DNA of 64,000 nt from Panopea generosa (taxonomy: Eukaryota; Mollusca; Bivalvia; Adapedonta; Hiatellidae), in NCBI GenBank assembly GCA_029582155.1, contig CM055899.1, positions 54,169,353-54,233,352 of the forward strand, in the 5' to 3' direction. Of the stretch, positions 1 to 11,165 are shown piece by piece. The first letter of the stretch is position 1. Each line of letters starts with the position of its first letter. The notes beneath the pieces were generated by a model that did no database searches, was not told the DNA's origin, and worked only from the letters and a program-made list of their open reading frames with translations. Made by a program: the position numbers and the translations under genes.

Positions 1-3000
1 TGTATTTGACTGCTACGGACGCACAAATAAACTGTGATGATAAAAACTTGGGACTTATACGTTTTGCCAACGCTCCAAACACCGAAATAACATAATCCAA
101 CAAAATGTGTCTTTGTCTGTGTGTTATGAAATAGGTCATGATATGGTTCAACATGGCGCAATATATATAATCCTAGTATCATTTCATATGTGATAGCAAT
201 TGGTGACTTTTTTTTATCTCGAATGTAAGTGTTTTAAATGCCATTTTGTATTGAAAAAATAATAACTTCAAATTGTATATTTTTCTATAGTTTTCTTATT
301 TCAAAATATATCTTAATAGAAGCGAGCACGTGAGACAACTGAAACGCATGTTAACTAGTTAAAATGCTTTCTTGAAACAAATATTAAAACAAGCATACAT
401 GCTAATCAAATCCAAACGTAATTAACATAATTAATAAGTACATGAAACCAGATTCTGTTTGACCGTTACATGCTTGCAGTAATATTGCCACCAATTCCAG
501 TTTGTTACATAAATGCAGTAAAATCATTGTCATGGACTTCAATTATGATATATATATATATATATATATATATGTAATTTGTATTGATACAATTCTCGAA
601 GTAGTTTCTGTCATAAGATTTAACTTTTTATTAATAGTTCAACTGTTTATTATCAACAAAAAAGGGTCTTGTTTTTATTTTGACGTAACAATGTCACAAT
701 GTTTAACATGTTTGACGCCATGAAGTAACAGGTAGTGACAAATAGGCATACTTGTTGCTGTTCAGTTTTAAAATTTAAAAATACAAGACATCATTTACTG
801 ATATATGGGAGCTAGGTTATTATTAAATGAAAATTCAATAAATATGAATTTACAGGTATTAGTTTCAGGTGCACTTACTTCGCCGTTTTCACATGCAAAT
901 CCATTGTAAGCATCGTCAAATACAGCGTGTTTTTTTTATTTTACTTTGTTGTTGACATTCTTAAGCTTTAAAAAGTTATTTCTTCAATTCGGAATACCCA
1001 AATACATAGATAACTCTGTATATAACCGGAATAAGTAAACGCAGTTTTATTATTTTAATAGATTGATCGGTTGTATAAAAAATACATTTTAAAAATAATG
1101 AAAATAAGTATTCATTGAATAATCGCATTTTAACGTCTACTTTACCGAAATGGTAGACTTTGTCATGTGTGTCATTATAACATGAATATAGTTATCTCAA
1201 ATTATCTTATCAGTAGTATTGTATCAGCTAATAATTTCATTTACAGGTAGTTTTGAAAACATTTTCCTTTAAGAAATATACACATATATTGACTTATCAA
1301 AATACTGTATTTGTTACCCTCATTTTGATTGATTTGACATGTAACAATGTTTTCGTTTAAAAATCATACAAGTTTTAAAACCAGTGGTTATATTTCCGAC
1401 ATTTCATTAAATTGTTGTTTTTAAACATACGGACATTGTTTTTGTCAAACAGTAAACAGTCCCTGTGTTTCTTGAAACATCAATGTTTTGTTGTAATTTG
1501 GAGGACTAACAGTGTCACAGTGGAAAAGTTATTGATATGAAGAAATACATCCACTTCATTGGCATCCCTGATTGTTATTAAGTTATATAGAAAATATGTA
1601 TTTGCGTTGTGATGATGCATTTTGTTTTTATTTTTTTGCAGCATAGAGCAATGATTACTAAGTCTCCATTGAATATATAATCTTACATCTCTGATGTGGT
1701 ATTTAATGATTATATTGCACATTTATTTATTTATTGATACGTCTGTAGTATTTCACACACTCACTTAACTACAGAGTGTACTGACTTTCAGGCATAAAGG
1801 GACGGTATGTTGTTTCCACATATAGTTTTATGATGCCATAAACATTAAGTTTACGATTATGCCTGGCACAAGACATGACGCAGACATGAAGTTTACCCCT
1901 CATAAATACACACGTATCATTATAATTATATCTTGTTAAGTATAATTGGGAAATTATACGTAAGGTATGTGACGATATGTTGCATCTTGAAATTACGTTA
2001 AAATTACCATTTTATCAAAATGTGTACTTGGACCATAACAACACCCACTGTGTCTTATCTTACGAAGTGAATACTGTTTGTATACTAATTGCTTGTTAAA
2101 ATGAAAGAAATTGATTTAAAAAATGCACAGATACAAACAGACACTTTAATTTAAACACAAGACCACATGTTTATGATTTCAAAATGTGCATAAAATATCA
2201 AACCGACATCATTTATTACAGTGCAGTATCAGAACTTCTAATTTTAAAACAATATACTATTTAATTATTAATTTGATATAGAGGGTATTTCTTTGTTTTG
2301 GTGTAAGATCGAAATATACTTAATCAAGTGATGACAAAAAGTCTGAATATAATTTTTGGTGATTACGAGATAAAATTCCATTTCATCTTACACAAAGACA
2401 AACAAATTTTCTTTTCATTTGATGCATTTACATAATTGTTAGTTAAGTTTGATCTTATTTCAAAAAGCATTAAATAAATGGAAGTTATTTGTTTGTTTCA
2501 GTGAAAGATCGATTTTTATTTCATGGAGTGAGGAAGGATTGTTTTATTCTCACGAGATTTTCTTTTATGCTCTAAACGTATTTTAAACTCATTTTGGTGT
2601 TGTGTCCCATGCCGAGCCACTTCATTTTACCCCACTGTGAGTCCCTAGATTTAATTTGTTGTATCACCTGAAGAAAAAAGGTATCATATTTTCTTTTGAT
2701 TTTCAATGCAGATTTTTTTTAAATACACAAACAGAAACGAATGACATAATAAATTTGTCATTTTAATATATTTTTTAACATTTTTAAGTATTTGAATAAC
2801 TAAAATATAATTAACAATAACAGCATAGTAATATAGTGCTTTGGTAATAAGTCATCAGTAATTTTCAATCCGCCATTGTATAATGTTTGTTGAAATAGCT
2901 GATTTTATGAGCAACAATAAATTGATAAAAACAGGATTGTTCACTTGATTTTAAGGAATTTATTCACTATCACTGCCAGGTCTCTTAACCGTCTTTCTAC

Positions 3001-3539
3001 ACAGTTAGGCCCTTTTTGTCTCACGGTTACATGATTTATACGTTTTGGTTTTGAAATATTTCAACATTTTTCATAGTGGTTGTGATTTCTTGCAGCAGAA
3101 GAGTAGAGCAACAGTTGGCATAGCGTATACTGTAATAAGACATCACTTGTGTCAAAAAGTGACTTTCATATGCATGTATTTATGAGCATTGTTATTGTGC
3201 ATTTTTATGTGGGTATACATTCCTGCTATGGAAAAAAATATTTTCAAAACTTTTTACGTAGAATTCTTTTCTAACCATGGAAATCATAGACTTTATTTTA
3301 TACAGACCAAAGAATAAAATTCAACTTTGTAGTTAGACCTTATAGCGGCGAACAATTGGGGAATCTTCTATTTCTTCGTGACGGGCTGCGAGAATGTTGT
3401 TTTTAGTCAGCAGTTTTATTGCCATTTGTTTTTAAATATGGAGTAGTTTTATTTATTTAACCTGTAAGACGTAATCCGAGGGTCAATAATGCCCGAATCC
3501 CCTTTCACCTCTTTCATTAAATTATCGATTTTATTATCT
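1..3539. other. AT-rich stretch without recognisable genes
   Basis: About 3.5 kb of AT-rich sequence. The short open frames in it are low-complexity or lack family features. The only repeat noted is a TA dinucleotide run near 548-573. I see no splice-flanked exon, RNA gene or mobile-element end. Confidence 0.6.
548..573. repeat. (TA)n microsatellite
   Basis: About 13 uninterrupted TA units. They also create the run of alternating I/Y residues in the short open frame over this spot, which is therefore not a gene. Confidence 0.9.
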
Positions 3540-3709
3540 CCATTGCAGACGTTTTGTACCAGCTACGGTCTTGCCTGCCAGGAGGAATAAAAATGGGCTG
3601 TCGTCTGTTGTCATGCAGTCTTGACGTTTTTCCCTGTACGTTTTATACAGATGGACCAGATGTTTAGCAGCGTCCTCCGGATACATGTAGCCATAAGATA
3701 TATGTTTTA
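3534..3709 (-). pseudogene. Crypton-like tyrosine recombinase (DUF3504/KCTD1-like), C-proximal exon remnant
   Basis: The minus strand reads YGYMYPEDAAKHLVHLYKTY followed by REKR and then MTTDDSPFLFL. This matches my knowledge of the region of DUF3504/Crypton-type tyrosine recombinases with the pattern YPE-A---PV-LYK-Y--KRP---K-DDSPFFLA. A plausible 3' splice acceptor (AG at 3711-3710) precedes it, and a stop follows soon after the conserved block. It lies just downstream, on the same strand, of a second piece of the same protein family (3876-4541). A 166-bp intron could join the two, although the reading phase does not fit cleanly, so at least one more indel is likely. The full domain would continue with the C-terminal active-site region, which I do not see. 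Family assignment is from memory of motifs, not from a search. A decayed domesticated host gene of the same family is an alternative. Confidence 0.62.
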
Positions 3710-3875
3710 CTAGCCTTAAAAGTGAGAACATTGTGTGAAAATATGATTATTTATGTTATTTCAAAAATATTGATACAACATTAATTAATTTGACGATGCA
3801 ATCATTCAATATGATTTGGTTAACATTTTTATTTAGACAAAAAGAGCTAAAGCAAGTTCAGAAGTACAACATTAC

Positions 3876-4541
3876 CTTGTGCTGCCTTGTTCTAGTCTTC
3901 GTTTGACTGTGTCAAATGTGATTTATTCATAACTGGTCTGTTCATCGATACAGAGTTTTACATCTCCCCAGCACAAGCTGTGCATCTCTTGACCTGTTCT
4001 AATTAAAATAAAGTTGTATCAATCAACCACAGGGAATGAACGAGTGATCTTGGGTTGGTATCTCTATGCGTTCCAGCAGCATACATTTTACATGTATCAA
4101 AGTGCTGTTTGGTGAGTGTTGCTGCTGTTTTGTGGGTGTTTCCTAGTCCATTTCTCTTTTTATAATTGCTTCCCTTTGAGAACACTGCTGGCTTTTGTAA
4201 ATTCTATATTACTATTTATGGACAATAAGTTTTTCTTTGTTTTCAAATATATGTCTAAAGAACTTACAAAACCCCTCATAGTGGTCGGTTTATTCTCTTT
4301 TCTATTTCTTTTTGTGGCGACCCGAAGTAATTCACTTAAATAGAGGTTAAAGAGGTCTGGTGGTATGAATTCTGGTTTCCTTACTTCATATTTTGACATC
4401 AAGAATGACATTAAAAAATGCATATCAATTTCTGTCTTCCTCTTCGTGTTAACACTATTTTCTTCTTCTAGAAAGTGATCAACATCAATTGTTCTGAAAT
4501 TTCTTGAATATGTCTCTGTCACTTTGAACTGATATATTTAT
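3876..4541 (-). pseudogene. Crypton-like tyrosine recombinase (DUF3504/KCTD1-like), N-terminal and core exon remnant
   Basis: Reading the minus strand from about 4531, where a plausible acceptor AG sits, the frame contains NTKRKTEIDMHFLMSFL, IPPDLFNLYLSELLRVATK and TTMRGFVSSLDIYLK. This is the typical N-terminal SAM-like core-binding part of KCTD1-like/Crypton tyrosine recombinases (NTKRKT---D, then IPP-EL---L--FF--VRK, then STL-S--SSI-R-L). After a stop at 4160 the similarity continues in another frame (LGNTHKTAATLTKQHFDT, PRSLVHSLWLIDTTLF). A third segment (RTGQEMHSLCWGDVKL) holds the R of the R-G--E----W-D catalytic-domain signature. An in-frame TAA follows, then a GTAATG splice donor near 3875. 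At least one frameshift and two premature stops show it cannot make the full protein. Intron-containing Crypton-like genes are common in invertebrates, so mobile-element remnant and dead host copy are both possible. Confidence 0.68.
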
Positions 4542-5752
4542 CTGCTTCTTCAAAGTCACAGTTGTTTAATATTTCATTTACTATTTATATATTGTATCTT
4601 TTTGATCTGTGCGCAAAACAATTACATGGCATTGTATCATGATGGTTTTTTTTGTAAAAGTTCCTCATATTTTTAAAACCATCGCAAGTTAACGAGTCTG
4701 AAATGACAGTTGGTTCATGTTAACGATGTTTTGTTTGAAAATAATATTGCGATAACTTATTATCCTTTAAAATTTACAACATTAACAAAATTATTATAGG
4801 TGCAAAAAAACAAACAAACGATAAGATATAGTATATATCGTATTTTTAATAAATTGTTTGATATTGTCGAAACACAATTATGCCACATTTAAACGTTATA
4901 CTGATTTTATTTCTGTTTTCAATATAAAGAAAAATCAATTCGACTGTATTTTGATGTGTCCACCAATAACTACAAATTTGTTCTCATAAAAAACCAGTAC
5001 TACTACAGCAGTTCCCCTTTAGTTCTGGTTATTCCGACCGGTCTTAAATATAACTTCCATTACTGAAGCGTAATTGTACCAAAACCCATCCATAATCACA
5101 CGTCATCTTTTAAACAAAGACAACTTGCTCCACATACTATTAGTTCATCTAGCGCAAAAATCTTCCTACTACCATTAAAACAAGACAGGAAAGTGAGTAA
5201 AAAAGAAAGATTGACATCTTATTCCTTTAACTGACACAACGAAATTATATACAATACAACATATTTGTTAGGTGCTATTTTTTATTGATCTCAAACATCA
5301 TTTCCAAAATCATTTTTGGTATCACTATAAAATTGGTTTGGAATGTAAAAGTGAACTTTTCATTCTGCAGCTCGTGTTAAACTCTCATTATCGGCAAATG
5401 ATTGCCTTAGATGCCAGTTGATTGGCAGCTAATGAGATATTAACGGTCAAATACTGATTCTATAAAACAAATGGTGGTGTCATTGCGTTGGTAACATTGA
5501 AAACAACATTTAATTTAATCTAAAAAAAGTATCAATTTCCGATTTAATGTTTGCTTAATTTGTTCAATTGTCGGTATTAAGTACAGTTTAAAGAAAGTAT
5601 ATAAACACATATTCTATGGCGAGTAAAAAAGGAAAGAACTGTCTGTATTTCTTGTTCACTTCTATTACACTAAAATATATGGTAATTGAAATCAATATTC
5701 TGTCTTTCTGAAACCTCTCAGTTTACATGAAGGCTATCTATATATTAAACTG
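4542..5752. other. AT-rich gap without recognisable features
   Basis: Nothing supported between the recombinase remnant and the left inverted repeat of the next element. Any upstream exon of the recombinase should lie here on the minus strand, but I could not identify one. Confidence 0.5.
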
Positions 5753-5789
5753 AAAGGGCTAGGTTCACGAGTAGCCAAAATCGGCCCAA
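5753..5789 (+). repeat. Left terminal inverted repeat (37 bp)
   Basis: Perfect inverse match to 8646-8682. The outer end starts AAAGGGCTAGG and the inner end finishes AATCGGCCCAA. Confidence 0.92.
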
Positions 5790-7439
5790 TCTCAAAAATT
5801 GATAAGATTGTATGGAATCTTGAAACAATATATTTTTTGTATTTGGTACTGTTTTTTTATATAACATAATATTATGTAAACACTGTTAATTTTAATACAT
5901 GGTGTCGAAGGAGGAAACACGTTATTTTTGGCGACGTACGCAAAATGACGTCGTGAACGGCCGTGATATTGGCGTTCAGTTAATTTTCGTTGGGATTTTT
6001 TTTATTTCGTTGTTTTGATTTCGATGACATATTCGTGTTTCATAACCAATTTTAGTGAAAAATCAATATTTCGGCCCATTAAAATCGCGTGTTTATGTTA
6101 CATAGCGTGTTCTAATTATTAACCTCTACCTCGCAACACGGGGTAATCAAGGTGTGTATTAGTGTGCACCTTTTGGTGAGGACGTGTAATAAAGTCGTAA
6201 CCGCAAATTCACTCGTTGGATAAAAGTTTCCTCATGCTTGATAAAAGATCGCTTGAAAGGAAATATGTTTTTCTAAGGTTGAATGTACCGCCTGTTCACT
6301 TATTGAATTTGGCATGTTCATCTAAGGAACAGTCTATTTTTAGCAACTTACATAGTGACGAAAAATGTATACAAGATAATACATGACCTCTGACATTGAC
6401 ACGCGTTAAACAGAGACAGCTGATTTTCTAGTACGTTTTACTAAATTATATAATTAAATACTGTACGAATTATATACACACATTGTGATTGTCCTTTAGT
6501 AATCACCTGACACTCATGTATAATCAGAGTATATTCGTAAATTATGTCCGGTGTCCGAACGCTAAACGTGATATTACTGTTGACAAACCTATACCAATAC
6601 GTTATTAATACGGCATCATATCGCATTCGCGAATGTTGTACGGAGAAGCCATTTTAATCGCCCAACACATTTGTGAAGATTGACGAGTGACAAGGAAAAT
6701 ACCAGTGACTTAATTACATGTTTTTATGTCTCTGACAATACGCATTCCATTAAATGAAAAGGCTAACTGACGGATATTAAGAAACAACACAAAAGTCATT
6801 TGACTTTGCTCAGACGTTTATATTATAGCATGAATCACTCTGAATGTATCTGATATTGCATATATATACTAGTTTTAAATATTCGAAAACAACACGCTAT
6901 AACAACACTTCAACACAATAAACAAACAATATGTTATGCAGTTATCACAAAATAGTGAATTTCAAACGAAATTGTAGATGAAAAGAAATGCATTGATGGG
7001 AAGCCATTCAGGTATTCCGTATAATCCATGTATATTTAACGGAGTTCTTCCACACACAATAAAACTAGCATTTCCTGTTTAAAATATATCCATTATAAAA
7101 TTATACTGCCGTGGTGACGAGTGACGGCAAGTCCCATAACTTCACTGTCATTTTAGTAATACAATTGTAACGGCCGCATGGTATCAACTTATTAAAACTA
7201 TACCGTTTTTACACACCCATTTACAAAAACGATGTCTTATATTGCATTCTTTCTCTTGCACGCTTTACACAGCACAAATGTAGCAAAATAATATCTGATG
7301 CAGTTATTAAAAACTTCTTTGCTAGGAAAGATTTGAACGACCCATTCATTGGTCGTCTGTTTTTGGGGTTTGTTCTTTTGCTGCACAAAATGCAGTTGTA
7401 TGCTTTTTTGTTCCCCTCGGGCATCCTGAAAGAAAAAAA

Positions 7440-7520
7440 AATTGTCAGTGACGGGATTCGATCTTGAGACCTTTCAGTCTATAATTAAACGCGGTACCGC
7501 AACGCTACTGCCGCTTTAGA
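7440..7520 (-). repeat. tRNA-like sequence (tRNA-derived SINE head or tRNA pseudogene)
   Basis: On the minus strand there is an A-box-like TAGCGTTGCGG and, about 40 bases further, a B-box-like region GGTCTCAAGATCGAATCCCG, as in tRNA-derived RNA polymerase III promoters. Stem pairing is too poor for a confident functional tRNA. It lies inside the 5.75-8.68 kb TIR element, so it is either an insertion or part of that element. Confidence 0.5.
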
Positions 7521-8645
7521 ACAATAAGCAAAAAAACAAGTTATTATTTATGAAAATAGCAAGTAACGAAAAACTAAACTTGTGCTCTGCAGATTGTTTT
7601 GTTGTTGTTTTTTTAGGTTGGGATCGTTCTTTCCATTAAAAAAAATAATAATATAGAAAACAATGCAATTGCTTGTTCAAATCGACGGAATTATACATCG
7701 AGCATTCAGATTCGCTCCCGACCCTATTCGTACTTTTACATCGTTGTATAAATCTATATATGGTTAAAAATAACAAAATAAGTCTGTATTCACACCATTT
7801 TGAATAATTAAAAGTATTACACACATAAAATAAAAAAAAATACCTTCTTGAAATGTATGTGGCGAAACAGCATCCAGGTTTCAACGCAAAACTCCGTTGA
7901 CGACGAACAGAACATTACATCTTTATATGAAAAAATGGTCACTTTGAAAGTTTAACGTTGTGATGCATGTAAGCATTTATCAACACTGCCGTATAATAAA
8001 TTTGGAGTTTTTTAAATAAGAAAATAAAATGTCCTGGAAATAAAACGAACCATATCCGATATATGTGATATCCGAATGAACGCATGTTGCTACAGACGCC
8101 AAGCATTGACGACATCGACCATTGAGCGGAAAACAACGCAAAACACCCAAAATTAAAAGATTTTTTTTTCTACCACGCAAAACAAATCACTTAATAATTA
8201 ATACTTTTAATGATTAAACACTTTTATAGTATGATTCCATTTTCCTAATGGATTACTGGCATTTATGTGTTCCTATCACGTGTGTTTTAACGGGAAACAG
8301 GCAAGAAACAACCAGGTTCGGGAACGATTTTTTAATTATTTTAATATGAGCGCAAGTGTCGCCATACTAGATATTTCTGTACATGTTTTGTTTTAATACC
8401 AGTAAATGTTGGGGAAAATTTCAAGAATGGCGAAGAATGCGCTCTATGTAAAAACCATAAATAATGGTTGAATATCCATGAAAATAGCCAATTTCCTTAA
8501 GTATTGGGTATATTTGGGGTTCAATAAAATACAACAACATACAATCAACACACTATATTATATATGGTTGGATCATTGAGGTGTCACACAACAACAAACA
8601 AGTGGTATATTATAGGTTCCGTTTATTTTATATTTTGTAAATGTA

Positions 8646-8682
8646 TTGGGCCGATTTTGGCTACTCGTGAACCTAGCCCTTT
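8646..8682 (-). repeat. Right terminal inverted repeat (37 bp)
   Basis: Exact reverse complement of 5753-5789. Confidence 0.92.
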
Positions 8683-8851
8683 ATACTTGGTTACTGATTC
8701 GTTGATTTAATCTAATCAGAGATCCGTTATCAAGCCTATTGTACATATATATATATTTCAGCCAATGTTTATACGCTACCTGTAAATCAAGTATTGTACA
8801 GTGTTATTAATATTTGATTTAGCACGAAATCAGTTAAAGTATGCATAAGTA

Positions 8852-8852
<1 letters not shown>

Positions 8853-8919
<67 letters not shown>
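8853..8919. repeat. (GTAA)n microsatellite
   Basis: About 16-17 uninterrupted tetranucleotide units. In the minus strand they produce long L-T-Y repeats, which explains the two spurious open frames covering this spot. Confidence 0.95.
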
Positions 8920-11130
8920 TAGTTCATTATAGTAACATGTACATGGCAGTACAATAATACATGTATTACAAATGATGTATAATAGAGCACCCGACACCGT
9001 GGACCTATAAGTCACTGCCAATAAAAAGACTGAAGTTATATGCAATATCACATTATAAAAGGTAATAGAACATGTGTTATGTATTAGAATTATGTAGGTA
9101 AACTTTTAAAAGCACAAACGTAGGTAAAGTGATTAAATAGAAGTATATACAAAGTATCTCCTTTTTAGTTTATTAACATAAAACTGTAAAAAGCAGACTA
9201 GTTAAATTTATTTCCACTTTCGCCGGAATTTGTATGTGCCTGAAATGTGATAATAACATGTTAGTTGCATATTCAGGTAAACTCACAATAGCACAGTACG
9301 TCAATATTAATATTAATAAAACATAATAATACGTATTCAACAGCAATGCATCATAGTACAATTATGAAGATAATATTATCCCATACGTTAAAACAATGTA
9401 TAACGATATAACATGATACGTTACAATGATATCGACTTCGTTTTAACAGATTGAAAATGTTTTAAAGATAATTGTGCGAATGTTTCTGTTCCATCACGAA
9501 AAGTGCATTAATAACCATTTTATTTCCGACTATAGAGAACATAATTTCGTTTCTTAAATGCAGGAAAACCATAATTTTCTAAGCGTGCGTAAGTGAACAG
9601 ATTTCTAGAAATTTACATGTTAAAATAAAACTCATTTGTTTAAATATGTTTAAGAATGAATAAAGAGAAAATCTGAAAACATGTGATAAACTGAGGCAAA
9701 AATGGGCCTTTATAATCGACTATGTCAACTGTGTTAATATTTGTTAGATAATAATTGTTTCACTGCATTCTAAAAATAATTAAATACAAATACATATAAT
9801 CCCTATATCTTAAAATCATTCTTAAGCTTTTTTATACCTAATTTTCCAAATAAATAATTCGCACAAAACGTTCATGAGATTTATGTGAACACATTCAATA
9901 CTGTATGACTACCGCACTCCACTCCCAGTTTGATAATTGTAATTAAGAATAAAATAAGCAAATGAAATAAAAATCAAGTGAAATCGGGACGGTACTTTAG
10001 ATCATTTAGCCATGCCTACGATGAATATTGCACATAGTTAATTCATTCTCTGTTTATTTCTAGTTATATGTGAAGTATACATGTTAAATGTATTACATAT
10101 TACAAAACCGAGATGATTATTTCATACAAACCCTATGTATAACAGTCACATAAATTATGCTTTCATCAGATACCCACCAAAGGCATCTCCGTGTTGTTGT
10201 TCTATAATATTGAAATTTTAGAATATATTGTCTTAGAAATGCGTAGTATTTCAATGTTTAAAGCGTGCTGTATACATTTATTCTTAAAGACATTCTTTTT
10301 AAACATGCATTTAGAACACTGACGACAATGTGATTTTTATGTTACATGTAACATACCTGTGGCACAAGTGACTTACGTTTAAGTTGTGTTGTTGTAAATT
10401 TGAGCTAAGAAAATCTTTTTTTTGACTAAACAAATAAACATGTTTCTTAAGTGTCAGAGTTTGCTATGCATTCATTGAATCCTGAAAAAAAATACAAGTC
10501 ATGATATACTTTATTCTATTTTTCTATATATCATAACCAAACTATGCCTGCCACGACAAATAGACAACACATCTTCGTGCCTGTAATTGTCTAGTAAATG
10601 CTTCAATACTAATATTTATAGACAGATGTGTTAGTATGCTCCACCTATAGCGACAGCAGGTACAGAATCATTCTCCTTAAGTGATGGATTATGTACAAAC
10701 CTGGCAGATACATAAACTTGAAATGTTTTTCACTATCTCCAGATATACGATAAAAGAATATGCCAGAGAACGTTCTATAATGAAAATCTACGACTATTGA
10801 AGCACGTTTCATCAAGAGAATTACTTATCTTTGTATACGAGATTATACATAAAATATACTTGTCTGAAAATACGCAAGATGCAAGATTAAATTAAAATAA
10901 ATATTCCATCAGAAAGCTTGTGTAAAAAACACAAATAGGATTTTTCAATTTTCCTGAAAAGATGCAAGCTGCAGAATATAAAATGATATATGATAGGGAG
11001 AATCATACGTCTAACAAAACACCTTTCAGGAGCAGCGGATCCGCGAAGGATACATAAATGGTAGAAATAGTGAATACAGTAGAGAGAATTACCATTTTAC
11101 AGTGCTAAATTTTATAACGAGATATCATTA
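8920..11130. other. AT-rich stretch without recognisable genes
   Basis: About 2.2 kb with only short, non-conserved open frames. No repeat ends, RNA genes or exon-like islands noticed. Confidence 0.5.
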
Positions 11131-11165
11131 GCTAGCTTTCGACTTTACGCCTTCATCAGAGGACA
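11131..11165 (-). other. Hammerhead-ribozyme-like core motif (possible Penelope-like element end)
   Basis: On the minus strand CTGATGA (11159-11153) is followed, after a short potential hairpin (GGC with GTC), by GAAAGC (GAAA at 11140-11137). These are the two conserved strands of a hammerhead ribozyme core. Minimal hammerheads are known in the terminal regions of Penelope-like retroelements of molluscs. Stem II would be only three pairs, including a G-U, with an extra A at its base, and stems I and III were not established. This is a motif-level resemblance, not a demonstrated ribozyme. Confidence 0.35.

Larger units (their letters stand above)
5753..8682. mobile_element. Non-autonomous DNA transposon with perfect 37-bp terminal inverted repeats
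   Basis: The sequence beginning AAAGGGCTAGGTTCACGAGT at 5753 recurs as an exact reverse complement ending at 8682. This gives 37-bp perfect terminal inverted repeats about 2.9 kb apart. Between them I see no transposase-like reading frame. The interior holds a GC-richer patch with several ACGTC-type motifs (about 5900-5990) and a tRNA-like segment (7440-7520). No clear target-site duplication is visible next to the repeats, so the superfamily is undetermined. Perfect identity of the two ends suggests fairly recent mobility. The element is probably mobilised in trans by a transposase encoded elsewhere. It could instead be an autonomous element whose coding part was replaced. Confidence 0.8.

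Noticed and set aside
8787-9051. Leu-Thr-Tyr repeat frames
   Set aside because: Produced by the GTAA microsatellite.
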